A stretch of 64,000 bases of DNA from Marthasterias glacialis. Taxonomy: Eukaryota; Echinodermata; Asteroidea; Forcipulatida; Asteriidae. How positions within the stretch are numbered: position 1 is the stretch's first letter; each line of letters starts with the position of its first letter. Below are positions 1-11,600 of the stretch, one piece after another. The stretch covers positions 12,614,397 to 12,678,396 of the forward strand of contig OU452219.1 in the NCBI GenBank assembly GCA_911728455.2, given 5' to 3'. Below the pieces are notes generated by a model. The model ran no database searches and was not told where the DNA came from. It saw only the letters and a program-made list of their open reading frames with translations. The translations under genes were made by a program, and so were the position numbers.

Positions 1-300
1 CAAATCCACACTTGTACATCAGTGAAAGATCTCAATGTTTGGACATCAGAACCCAGAGCCAGAGGGTGCCGAATTACTTACAGGACCGCCCTGACTATGC
101 TAAGCATAACTTCACATCTACCGTATGGCAATCTGCAATAAAAATGTCAGGTTTGGAACTCTTCGGCTTATCAGCTGATCGTCCGTTTTCAAAGAACAAA
201 TTATAGAGCCGTAAAAAACTGAAAAACACTGTACAGAGTGTTGTGTGCTCTGTCATTTTCTCTTCTTTCCGGTGTGTCAGTGTGTGTGTACTTGTAGTGA

Positions 301-435
301 CATTCAAACTGAGGACTTATAACAAAATGGACATTAGGTCCACGATTGCTTTCACAAAGGAAAACAATGGAGTCCACGTCTGTCAGGACAAAGAGTTGAA
401 CAGAGGAGGGTCCACGATTGGAGGTCATTACACAC
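301..435 (+). repeat. Dispersed repeat, copy A
   Basis: Shares its start ('cattcaaac..g.ggactta'), its internal 'ataacaaaa' and its end ('gattggaggt..a.tacaca') with 40408-40571. Both copies sit beside a TG-rich run and have the same orientation. The family is not recognised. Confidence 0.6.
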
Positions 436-480
436 GTTTTTAATTGTTGGTGAACAAAGAAACATTGACAAATATAAGAA

Positions 481-752
481 CAGGATTTGAACCTGCGAGC
501 TCTGGATCGCTTAATTTTTTTTCTGCAGTCCAAAATTGCCACTGTCGTAATGGTTTTCAATGGAGTTTTTTTTTCTTTGAATCGATTCCAAAAAGGGAAT
601 CCGTAAAAAATTATTATTATTATTATTTTTTTTTTTTTTGAGGATGGCAATTCTTGACTGCAGAAAAAAAATTGCCTCCGGATCAACGTGCTGGCGCTCT
701 AGTAGTAGAGCGCCTGCACGTTAATTCGAAGCTCTCAGGTTCAAATCAGTCA
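481..752. repeat. Two tRNA-derived SINE fragments, head to head
   Basis: Positions 481-545 read on the minus strand carry a pol III B-box-like sequence (GGTTCAAATCC) and an adjoining 'ctgcagaaaaaaaa' segment. Positions 645-752 carry the same 'ctgcagaaaaaaaattgcc' segment and a B box (ggttcaaatc near 739) on the plus strand. The A/T-rich tract between them holds a TTA run. Degenerate, and not a tRNA gene. Confidence 0.5.
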
Positions 753-3335
753 GTTTTCCTTGTGGTCAAGTTACAAAGTTGGATGTTTGTGATACGAACA
801 TACATTAACCTAATAATCCATTTCGTGAGGTAATTGTTTTTTTGCAGGACGTCTTTAAAATCAGGCATTAGGTAACACTTTGACTTCGGAAGGAAGAGAC
901 AGTTCCGAAGCCTGAGATTTCCGGTTCGATGTGAAACAAGAAAGATAAATCAAACATTTTATTTCCTCAAACCGGCAAATCAAATGTCAATTTAGTGTCA
1001 CCAAGCTCCTTTGCATCGTCAGATTGCAGAGGAAACATTTTTTGATTGAGAGGCATCGGTAATCATTTGTTTCAGGAAATGTATTTTGAAAACCCGTTCT
1101 TTTTATTTTAGTTTGTTTAGTTTCGTTTGAAAACATGAGATAAATTAAAAAAAAACAAAGTTGTGTTACTTCATTTTAGATGATAAAATGGGAAATAGAT
1201 ATAATAATTTTAAAATCGAATGACATAAAGGCCCCTATTTGTGTGCTATTTTTATTTTATTCATTGTATAAGTTTGTATTTTAAAAACAGTGAAGGCCAA
1301 GGCCTGTACGTTAAGAATTAAAACATTGACTTCTTAACCTTGGTCGATTTGAGCTGACATTTCTCCCAGACTATAGAACTGAGTAATATTATGTATTTAT
1401 GAAACATAATTACCCATGTTGACCACCATAACAGTCCCCTCGCCTTATTATCTGACAGTAAACCTGAGCACTCGAGAACCTTTTCTGGCCCTGAACCTGT
1501 GTTTAAAGTACGTAGAGGTGTCAATGCATGCAATGGGATTAGCGGGGCCCATGGCAGCATGGAGCCAAGTCACACGGGTCCTGCTTGTCCACCGTTTGGG
1601 GATCGTTTGGTTTAGCTGAACTCTGCTCCACCTGATGTCTCGTCACTTTGTTTTTTATCTCTCTCTCTCTCTCTCTAAAAGGGAACCGCTATACTGGCTG
1701 CATATTCTGTTTACTCCCTTCTATAGGAAATAAATCACCATTTAAAGACGACTTTGTAGCTGTTTCTCCTAATGATCCCCAATGGCATGGTCTAGACCCG
1801 TCGCATGCCAGTCTTTTACTTTAAACAGTTAATCAACATAACCGGTAGCTTCTCCCGTCTCGCTCATCTCTGTCGTCACAAAATACCATCTTACCATAGA
1901 AAAGTCTGCCTTATCTTTACCTCGCCGTAGTGTAAAGAAATCCACCACGCTAATAAGACTGAACGATTGCAGTCAATAATTATTTGAGTTGCAGGACTGG
2001 GTTGCACTGTTGGCAGAGCAAAGCCTAAATCCCCACTGTAGTCAGATTCAAATAATGATGTTCAAGTCAAAGATGAATCGCGAGTATTTCATCCTCAGAG
2101 TGTCTGCTCGTCTACTCGCCAAGTATAGTAAGTGATTCCACATGACAGCACCGGCACCACGTCTGATTAATATGAGTCGTGTAAATGAGATATTTCCAAC
2201 ACGTATTATTCATAGTTGAATATACTTTCAAAAACGAGAAACCCTCCCTCCTTTTTAACGTTATGTCTCACCGTCCTTCAAAGTTTCGAGAGAGAAAAAA
2301 TGTAAGCCTCCTGATTGGATTGTTTGATGTTGAATGAAAGCTCTTTGACCTTTCTCTTAACCTCAGCTCCAGTTCCGGCTGTGGGCTTCATAAGCCACTT
2401 GAAAGCTCTGTGCTTGAGGCATGCTGCTTTTATAACGGCTAACAGTGTTGCATAGCCACTGGTGGAAGCCAGGGACGAGGTTCTCAAAAAGAGACCATTG
2501 ATGAAAATACAAAAATGAAAAGCTCACCCCTTTGTCAAAACATGTTCAAAAGGACACTCAAGGTGAGCTGTGTTAGTGGAGGGGGGTAGAGTCTAAAGTC
2601 CTACCTGTCCCCTCGAATCAGAGTTGTAGCGACAAGGGGCGGGGGTGGGGTCAGTCAGACCCCACTCTCCTGCACCACGCCTTTAATGAGTCGCAACTTC
2701 TTTATCATCCTTTTGCTCAGTCCTTTAAAAATCTGTATAATGGAATTTAGGAACGGAACACTTTCCGAAAAACCCCTACCTTTTTGATATAATTAATTTG
2801 ACACTTCAGGTTGTGTTAATGTTTTTGTTTTACGAATTTGAACTTTGTCCATTCATTTTTGACGCACACAGTCTGATGCAGTAACTCCCTTCTTTTTTCC
2901 TTCTTCAAAACTGTTTAGTTCATAAATGCAACCGATTCTTAGAAAGGTTTTGTTATCAGTCAAAAGCAAAACTCTCTTTGGGAATTCCGTCAGTAAAACG
3001 AATCTCTTTGAATCTTCACTGTGAGTGGGCAATATCTCCTTTACCAGAGCAACAGGTGGGGGAACCAAACACCTGTCAAGCCAGCCTGCATATAGCGAAG
3101 CGGGTCGCGTGCCATCTCCACAGGGGGCATAATTGACCACGTGCCGGTATAATAACCATTCAATTTCCACCAAGGCTTATTACTTACTTCAGCACTTCGC
3201 ATGGGTTTTTACTTTTCAGACGGCTGAGACGTTTAAAGGGGTGGTAAAACATTGCCTTTTGGAATGAGAGAATCGCGTTGGGTTTGTGGTATCTTGGCAT
3301 GCCTTTAACGCCTGGGGAACCTGGTTCGAAACTGT

Positions 3336-3466
3336 GGCCGTTTACGAAACCACGGCTTGGGCTTGGGCTTGGGCTTAGGCTCCGTCAGTTATTTAGGAAA
3401 CGTGTGGTTTCCTTACGGGGCTTCAAACAGGCAGACGGAGCCCAAGCCGTGGATTCGTAAACGGCC
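3336..3466. repeat. Foldback repeat with GCTTGG minisatellite arm
   Basis: Inverted arms: 'ggccgtttacgaa' followed by 'cggcttgggct' on the left (3336-3365), and 'agcccaagccg' followed by 'ttcgtaaacggcc' on the right (3439-3466). The left arm has expanded into about four GCTTGG/GCTTAG units, so the element is a palindrome with a short tandem tract inside. Confidence 0.6.
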
Positions 3467-5294
3467 GTAGGCGGAACTGAGGTCTGATAACTGGATTTCA
3501 GTCTTTCTAATAGACATTACGTGGATTGTTTTTCATTTAGAATATTCTACTATATAACTTGAAATGAACATTCCTCCTCAATATACTCAAACTTCTTTAC
3601 CGTTATCTCATAAACATGTGTCTTCATGCTATAGGCACTTTTCAAGATTCCTTGGTTTTGGTACTAAAAGAGTCATCAGATTAAATTAAATTTACTCAAA
3701 CTGTCTTGTAAAACACATTCTAAACCCGTGAAAATGTCATTGAAAAGGTATTAAAAACAATTGTTTTTTTGCGAACACTTTAAAAAAAAAAAGACCTGTG
3801 ATAATAACAATGCATAAATGGCCTCACGTTTCGATCCAAACTCAGCCTATCTCAAATGCTTAAATTAGAAAAAAAACTCTGCTAGAGTCAAGAAGTAAGG
3901 TCATTAGACCTACCGAACTTGTTAACAAATATACGTAAATTGGAGGGTTTTTTCTTCATTTGGTACGTCATATTTCTTTCTCTGGCCTTGTAAGGCAAGG
4001 TTCAGCGACATTATTCTCAAAGATAAGCGTTCCAGACGGCTATTCCAAGAGGCTAGCCCCAAAGGGTTATCCAAGTCATTAATGATAATGGTTAGTTTTC
4101 ATGTTGTGCACAATTTGGCACAACTGGACGACCAAGTTCCCTTTGTACCCTCAAAATGGGCACATTTTACCCATTAATGAGCAGTTATTTTTAGAGTGGC
4201 ATGCACTGACTTCACCGATGGCATATTCGGACAGAGTAGTGCTCAATCTGTCTCTCCTTAATTCAAACTGTAAATTGTTGACAATTATTTCCGACCCCCT
4301 TATATTAAGAATGAAAACACCCCAAGGTATGTTATTTCCTCTGTGTCAAATCAATGTATCGTCAGCTTTATATCAGACAAAACTGTACCGTATATCTTAC
4401 ATTAAGAAAACATTTCTGTGATATTAAAAATAAACGCTACACCCTTAACATAATCAGTCCCCCTTGTTAAAGTTTTTAAATGGTGCGATATTTTTAAAAT
4501 GCTTCATTTGACAGAAACAATGAAACAGAAATATGACATATGGCGTTTGCAACAAGTGACAATTAGTTTGGTCAAACATTTCAATATAACCCCATGTCAA
4601 CTTGCCCTGTTTGGAAATTCAAACTTGGTAATGCTTTTCTGGATTTGCTTTGCGGATAAGGACGTAGCATGGACGGTTTGCTTCACGAAAAGGGGACTTG
4701 CTAAAAACAATGCAATCCTTCAATTTCAAATGTTTGACTTTTAATGCCAGATGCTGCGCCCTGTCAGACTTCAGCGATGGCATTATTGGACAGAGTAGTA
4801 CTCTGTATATACAAAGTACAGGTTATAAAAGAAGCTGAAAATGTATTGATTAGTTTCAATCTAAAATCTCACCGATTATAAATAGTCTCGTTAGAAATAC
4901 TGTACAGATTGATGAACAAGCACTTTGAAGACAACCAAATCGCTTATTTCGATTTTTCGAAACCGAAATAAACCCGTCATGAACGTGCACAAATCCCTGA
5001 CGATACAGAGACTGATTTCCGTCCAAAGCCTATGCAGTGTGTGTGGGTTTTTTGTTGTTGTCTGTAGCCGTAACTGCATCACTTGCTCAGCAAGTAATTT
5101 AGACAATACCTGTTCGGGTAATCAGGATGAACAATGGATTGTTCTCCACCGAGGTCAACTCCTTTAAAATGACACCGGTAACGTTGTAACGAGATAAGAT
5201 AACGCACTTTCTTCATTTCCCCACTTCAGAGATAAATTATGCATTTATCTTCCCGGAGTATTGTCATTCTTTCGTTTTGCAGGTACTCTGATCG

Positions 5295-5314
5295 CCCCCC
5301 CCCCCCCCCCCCCC
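5295..5314. repeat. Poly-C homopolymer (about 20 C) with CCA run
   Basis: An uninterrupted run of about 20 C residues followed by (CCA)3. A similar 13-G run lies at 6685-6697. Homopolymer lengths this long are often uncertain in assemblies. Confidence 0.9.
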
Positions 5315-6394
5315 ACCACCACCAGTACCTCAAAATTGTCTATGTTGTTCTATTTTTGTTTCTATGTGAACGTTGAAAAATTAACATCTGGAATCAAGAA
5401 CAATATTAGTTAAAATTTAAAATTAAAAAAATTTCAGATTCGGACTCGGTTTCAGGAATTAGATGGAGGAACCCACACTCGGTACAGCCAACCCCAAGCC
5501 TCACCTCCACTTCAACTGGCATTAAGTTAAATTGCAGTTAAACTTTCACTTAATCTGATCGAAGATTTAAAGTACATTCCAAAACTAAATGCCTCAGATC
5601 ATACGCTGAAAGAAACTATCACCACTTGGGATTCCCAGTTGGTCACAGGATGTTTCGGATTGAACCTAACGTGAGGACGGGCCAACTCATAATAATCGTT
5701 GGTTGACAGTGTTTCTCTCTGTTGACAGGAAACAGTGAGAGCATTCGTACCAGTCACGTCTGCCCGGTGATCATGGTTCTGACACGGGACCCCTTTTAAA
5801 TTGATGTCAACGTACCATTGGAAAAGTTAGATAACTGTTTCGTTTGGATCTCATTACAAACTGTTTACTCGCAGCAATGATAAACGCATAAAGCTGATAG
5901 GAATGTGATAGGCATGGCAAATCTTCAATTTCAAATCTACAGGCTTATTAAAAAATGTCATCAGCGGATGAAATACTTCATGGTTTATTAGAAACCACTG
6001 CGACTAAAGAATACATGCGGTGTCGAATACAAACTGTGAATGCTACGAAGGGGTCGTTCGCAGTACAGCCACCCCGACTCCCACCCACTGTTACCACCCC
6101 CCATAGCTGTAAGGAGACACGGGTGGTAATGGGTTTTTTTTGTGTAAAGTAACCGCTTCCGCCTTTGAAGCCGAACATACAGGGTTGTCTGTACACGGCA
6201 CCCGGAGCCCAACCATATCAAAGAGAGACCATTCATCCAGGAAACCAAAGGATAGTATATCCATGTATTTGGAGGAATGTACTCATTGAAATTATTAATA
6301 TTTAGTTTCCAAGAAAGATATCCGTAAACATATATATTGAAGCTCCTATATTAAAGGTAAAATATAGGATTGGTATTAAAGCTGATGTGTGCAA

Positions 6395-6630
6395 GTGTTC
6401 TATGTGTGACTCAATATATACATGAAAAAAACAAAACTGTGAACATTTTGGGCTCAATCCGTGGTCCAAGTCAGAGAAAATAGTGAAAAACCGTGTACAC
6501 TTTTCACCATGTTAACACGTTGCCCTTAATTTCGATTGTTACAGTCGAAATTGAATGGGTCTTCAAATTCTATTTTCTCGACTTCGAAGAATTGGAAGAT
6601 TTGAACTACTATATGAAGCTTTTAGATTGA
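6395..6630 (+). repeat. Dispersed repeat family B, copy 1
   Basis: Contains 'gaaaatagtgaaaaaccgtg', 'acttttca' and 'tcttcaaattctat' in the same order as 9385-9660 and 34395-34650. A diverged relative lies at 43885-44010. No protein or tRNA similarity was seen; family unknown. Confidence 0.6.
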
Positions 6631-7254
6631 TTTTAATATAAAACAAAATGATGAATACCCATCCTGTATTTTTACCTTTAAATAGGGGGGGGGGGGGTGC
6701 TGCGTATAATAAATCCATCATAATCACACAGTGCGTTCAATGTAATTACTATGCACTTTTTGTTCAACGTGAGTAAAAAAGAAATAATGATTTGTTAAAA
6801 TGAATAATCGGCAGTCCATGCAATTCTTCACACCTTTAATTTGTTTTTCCTTGATACCAATTGTAACCATATCCGTCACTAATTACTACTATCTGTTGTT
6901 TAAAAGAAGAAGCACTCTACACAGGGTCATGCTTAGAACATCTATTATTAAGTTGAAATTACCTGAAGCTATGGCAACCGTGGCCGACTTGATACGGTGT
7001 TTTGTGTCAAGTACCCTTTGCAGACAGGAAATTTTTGAAAACGGTTTGGTCATCGAACTAAGCAACGTTTGTTTGGGTTGGCGGTAAAATGCTTTTTTTC
7101 TCGATTACACAGTATTTCAGAGGGAAAATATATCTCTGGAGGATTGATGTATGAACTTATCATAATCAAGGATCTGTGTCAGATTCAAACTATACGGTCA
7201 TTTGTTTTTCAATAAGTACCAATTCTGTACTGTGAACGTAAACACACATTAGAT

Positions 7255-7455
7255 AGATGTTAATATTTGCATCGGGGAATGAATATAATTTTCAAATTGC
7301 CTTACACCGATGTGTGATAAGCACTGTATACTCAGTGCTGTCGAGTCCTGTGGAAGAAACATCCACCGGCAACTCGGGTGGGATTCGAACCCACGACCCC
7401 CGCATGACTATAGAGCAGATGTCTTAACCACTAGACCACCGAGCACGCCCTGTGA
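7255..7455 (-). repeat. tRNA-derived SINE (tRNA-Glu/Asp-like head)
   Basis: On the minus strand the sequence starts near 7450 with an A-box-like 'tggtctagtggttaagac', then a B box 'gggttcgaatcccac' with a paired T-arm near 7385. A non-tRNA body follows ('aggactcgacagcactgagt...acagtgctta...acatcggtgtaaggcaa'). The anticodon arm is not canonical and a long body follows, so this is a SINE and not a tRNA gene. The same tail recurs at 7505-7625 (rearranged, plus strand) and at 22085-22346. Confidence 0.7.
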
Positions 7456-7504
7456 CGAGGGGCCAGTTCGAATCCAGTATTATTAGCGACAGGTAGGCTA
7501 CCGC

Positions 7505-7625
7505 AAACAATTAGATAGATGTTAATATTTGTATCGGGGGAATGAATATAAAACACATCGGTGTAAGGCAAATTGAAATTGCTCTAGTCATGCGGGAGTC
7601 TTGGGTTTGAATCCCACCCGAGTAA
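7505..7625 (+). repeat. Second fragment of the same SINE, opposite strand
   Basis: Begins with the same 'attagatagatgttaatat' as found near 7250, then carries 'acatcggtgtaaggcaaatt' and ends in a B-box-like 'gggtttgaatcccacccgag'. Together with the minus-strand copy it forms an inverted pair. Confidence 0.55.
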
Positions 7626-8546
7626 ACACACATGTCAATTATAGTTAAAGATAAAATTATTAACAGACCCTCCCTGTTCCTAGAATTTGCCCTGTTGATT
7701 TCTACATGTCCTTAGGCTTCAAGTTCTAATCTTTAAAACAAAAATGCAAACGAAATCTGCTTTATAGTTAGATCTTGGGTAGAAAACTAAAACACTAAAA
7801 TTATCTGGAGTGTTTGGTTGACCGCATTGGTTGGTTGGGTTTCGAAACACATTCAGAAGACTTGCGTACGGTTTTTCGTTTCCAAAAGCATCATACTCAC
7901 ATTTTTGATATATAGTTGTGTTATCAAATGATTTTTCATTGAAGTGACACCTAAATCACAGCTATAACCCCAAAACCACTGTCCTGGATGCTACATGATG
8001 CATCGATAGTCCCACTATGGGACCATGGTAAGGCACGGTACCCTAGGAACGGATGTTCAAAAACACACGGTCACAATATCCTAATCAAGACCCTGGATAT
8101 ACATATCGCAAATTTAGACACAATCGAGACAATAGTTTCCAGCAATCCAGTATAAGTATTCTTCATGTGTATGGTTTTCACGCCTGTCAAAATAATGCAA
8201 CGTAAACACGGTGGAAGGAAACTGGCTAACAACGTTCAGAAGATATACATCACGTGGGCTTAGCTTCCGTTCGTTGTATTCATATGAACCTGCGGTACAT
8301 CCATGCTACAGGCAGCTTCGTGCATTCTGCCCGTGGTGTTAGGTCGAGGGGTTTACACATGTACATGTAGCAGAGACTTAGTGTACGGTGAAAGCAGCGG
8401 ACAGTTCGGACGCCTTGGCCGGTCCGTGCGCCACGCTTCGCCTGACTGCTTACCCGAAAGAACACCGGGATTATACCCCCAAGTCGCCCGTTGACAAGGA
8501 CTAACGTCAAGTTTTGGGATTATTTAGGCGAGCCTCAAAGTTTGGC

Positions 8547-8625
8547 ATGATGTATCAACGCGCCTTCTTGTTTTTATGGATTGTTCTTGTAGCAAACACT
8601 GTGCTCGTTCACAGCGTTCAAAATG
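8547..8625 (+). CDS. Exon 1 of the IgGFc-binding-type receptor (signal peptide)
   Basis: Encodes the start Met and a hydrophobic leader (FLFLWIVLVANTVLVHS) and ends with one base of a split Glu codon. The donor is GTGAGT at 8626. The short exon that isolates the signal peptide is typical of secreted or receptor proteins. Confidence 0.82.
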
Positions 8626-11600
8626 GTGAGTGTTCCTTCCTTACTCTATGGTGTTTTCACAGTCGTAACTTTTCAGCTTACCTCGTTGGACTTTGAGCGA
8701 CTTTGGTCTGTCTTGTGTTGAAATGACATATTTAAATGAGCTACACAAGAAATAAGAAAAGTAGATAGGGTAAATTGTGCTAGCTTTGAGAGTTCCGTGA
8801 AAGTTTCAAAATAGTTCATTTAGGCCTGAAATGTTTGAATATGCATTATTTTCTTGGTATCCTGAAGAAATCCAACAACAAAACAAAAATCATCAACCAT
8901 GCTACTGACATGCCCACTGATAATTGCATTTCTTGTTTGAAAACATAGTAAAAATGCACGTTTATGCTGATAATTTGCCCATAATGTAAACTGGACGTGT
9001 CTTTTATCTCTCGAGTGACATGAAATGCATTCTGTGAATCCTGTAGAGAATCAACGAGCCAAAAGCACTCATCCGTGACAGGGAGAAAGATTTGCATGAA
9101 AACTAATATCACATTTGGGTCGTATAAACCAATGTTTAGCCGTTTCTTATATTAGTAAATTAGTAAAACATGCAAATTGATGGGTATGAAACACACACTG
9201 TCGCTATTGTACTGACAAACAACGAGTTTCATAAGCTGATGAAACGAAAAAAATGAAACTGCTGGCGTGTAATGATGACATGGTTTGTAGTATTATAGAT
9301 TGTGATGACACATATATACGGGTTCTTCAGAATGGCCCAGCTGTACAAAATAGAGATAGTAGGTGTATGGTAAAGCTGATAGTGCAGTGTTCTTACTTTG
9401 TGTAATTCAATATGTACATGAAAAAAGAATCTGTGAAAGTTTGGGCCCAATCCGTCGTCCGGGTCAGGAGAAAATAGTGAAAAACCGTGCACACTTTTCA
9501 GCACGTAAACACTTTGTCCTTAAATGAACTTTAAATTAAATCAAGGTCTTCAAATTCTATTTTTTCGACTTTGACAGTGTTTCAGAAAATGAATGTTTCT
9601 ATGGAAGCTTGGTACTGGTATGAGCTTTATAATCAGTAAGCTTTCAGACTGGTACTAATGAAAAATGTTTGTTCGAATACCAATCTTGTATTCTACCTTC
9701 AAGTTTAACAACAACGAAATTGCACGGGCATTTTCTCCCCGCAAAATGCCAGTTTAATAATGGGCAACATGTTAAAAGTGTACCACCATTTTGGGTATTG
9801 TTTTCTGTGTTAAGTTGTGATAATTAATACGGATTTTTCTTACATGAATAACGGGGTCAGTCTTTTAAACTTTTCCGCCATAGTTTGGGTGGCTCTTCTT
9901 AATTTGAAGAAAAAGAAATGTTGCATCGTACATCAGGTCCATATCAGATCACTTTCCATAAAAATGAAAGCAATATTTTTATCAGTTGTTAGTAGTTCCT
10001 GAATACCTATGGATTACATTATCGAGTATATTTGTCGGAGGTAAAAAAAAATGACTAGAGTTCGTTGATTTATAAGTCCATTGCAAAATCGTGACATCGG
10101 TGTCGAGTTTTCTTCACTCGATAATTATTTGAAACTGTTCAGGATATAGTGTCTTTTTCCGCATTGACTCATGTTTGGCTTATTCCGTGGTCAGTGCCCT
10201 TTAACCTCTAAACACACGAACACGCAGTGAAGAGATTGGGCGGTTTGGTTTGTCTAAAAAGTATTATGGGTATTAAAGTTACTGCGAAACGATGGTAATT
10301 ATAGAAATACGCGGAAACAGCACTGTGTTTTGAAGAGTGTCACGGGATTTGGATTGCTGTTTTAAAGTACACAGGCCTACGGCACAATTATGAAGCTAAC
10401 CCCAAGGCCGCACAGGTAAATGCAACGTCACGTATTTCGTATTCATCAGTTTGATTTATTATTCATGGCTTCATAAGTGACATCCCTCATAATTATGACA
10501 CGACAGTCAAATGATGAGTGGGACTATACTTTAGGCTTGGAACCAGGATGATTACTTAACGATACAGACATTGCTGGCTGCTATGTTTAGATCTAACCGG
10601 AAACACTCTTTTTTTTAAGGTGGGGATATTGCTTTGCATTTCTTAACGGACGTTCGTCGTTTGGGTTTGTCAAACAAAAAGTTATACAACCCTTGAACTA
10701 TCTGATGTAAAGCTATAAGTGTAAAGTGATGTCGTCATTAAAGAATCTCGGGGAGGAGATGTGCGCGCGTTTTAGGCTTCAGCAACCATTTTGAAGGACT
10801 GTTATGCAAGGCATGTAACCCCTGTTTACAAAAAGAGCAACCTTGTACATTCAAGGTCATTTCTTGGCAGGCGAGATACTGCACTTGTCATATGGGCAAT
10901 TTAACATTCTGTGTCACCATTACCACATAAACTCAAGAGTTATCAAACTAACAGCTGAACAAGTTTGGAGATGTGCCCGCTTTTCTTTATATCTCCATAA
11001 AATAATAAGATGTTATGCCTTCTCCGATTGGGCTGTGAATATACAAACTGCTTGCAGGAAGTCCAGGTTCTTCGGCACTTTTGTTATGTCACAGGTACCG
11101 TGGTCTATAACTTTCAACGGCGTAGACTCCACGTCGAGTGGGTACTGATAAGGATTTGAGACTGTTTACTTATCAGGTGCTGTTTAATGTCAACCTAATT
11201 ACCCTCACAAATTACAAACATGATACTGATGAAGATTGTTCAATCTATATCAGGCCATGACAGATTGCTTCAATAATATTGGGTTCGAGCGAGGAAATTA
11301 GAACAAAAGAAAAAAAAGGGTTAGAATCATTTTATAGTAAACATTTTATGTGGGAATGAGTGCTATGCCTCTTCATTTCTTTGAAGGAAATGATACATGA
11401 TTAGATAAAATATACCAACCAAGAAGGAAGGACGCGGTTTTTAAAGCGATCGATCAGCAGACGTTTATTTCGGGATCGATGAAAAGTCACACAATTCAAA
11501 ATTAAAAACTAAAATAATAACAATACTAGTATTTTTTATTAAATAAGGATCTTGGAGGAGGATTTGGCGAAGTGGTAGTAACATCCCGATTCTCGTATCT

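Larger units (their letters stand above)
1..8546. other. Intergenic region upstream of the IgGFc-binding-type receptor gene
   Basis: No coding exon could be supported here. Open frames of 60-106 codons occur on both strands but show no recognisable domain, no consistent splice structure and AT-rich composition. The region holds the SINE fragments, foldbacks, homopolymers and dispersed repeats listed separately. A short direct repeat (about 55 bp, ending in 'ggacagagtagt') occurs near 4200-4250 and again near 4752-4810. Confidence 0.6.

Noticed and set aside
7375-7450. Possible functional tRNA gene (minus strand)
   Set aside because: A and B boxes and a T-arm are present, but the anticodon arm is irregular and a SINE body follows; the same body recurs elsewhere.
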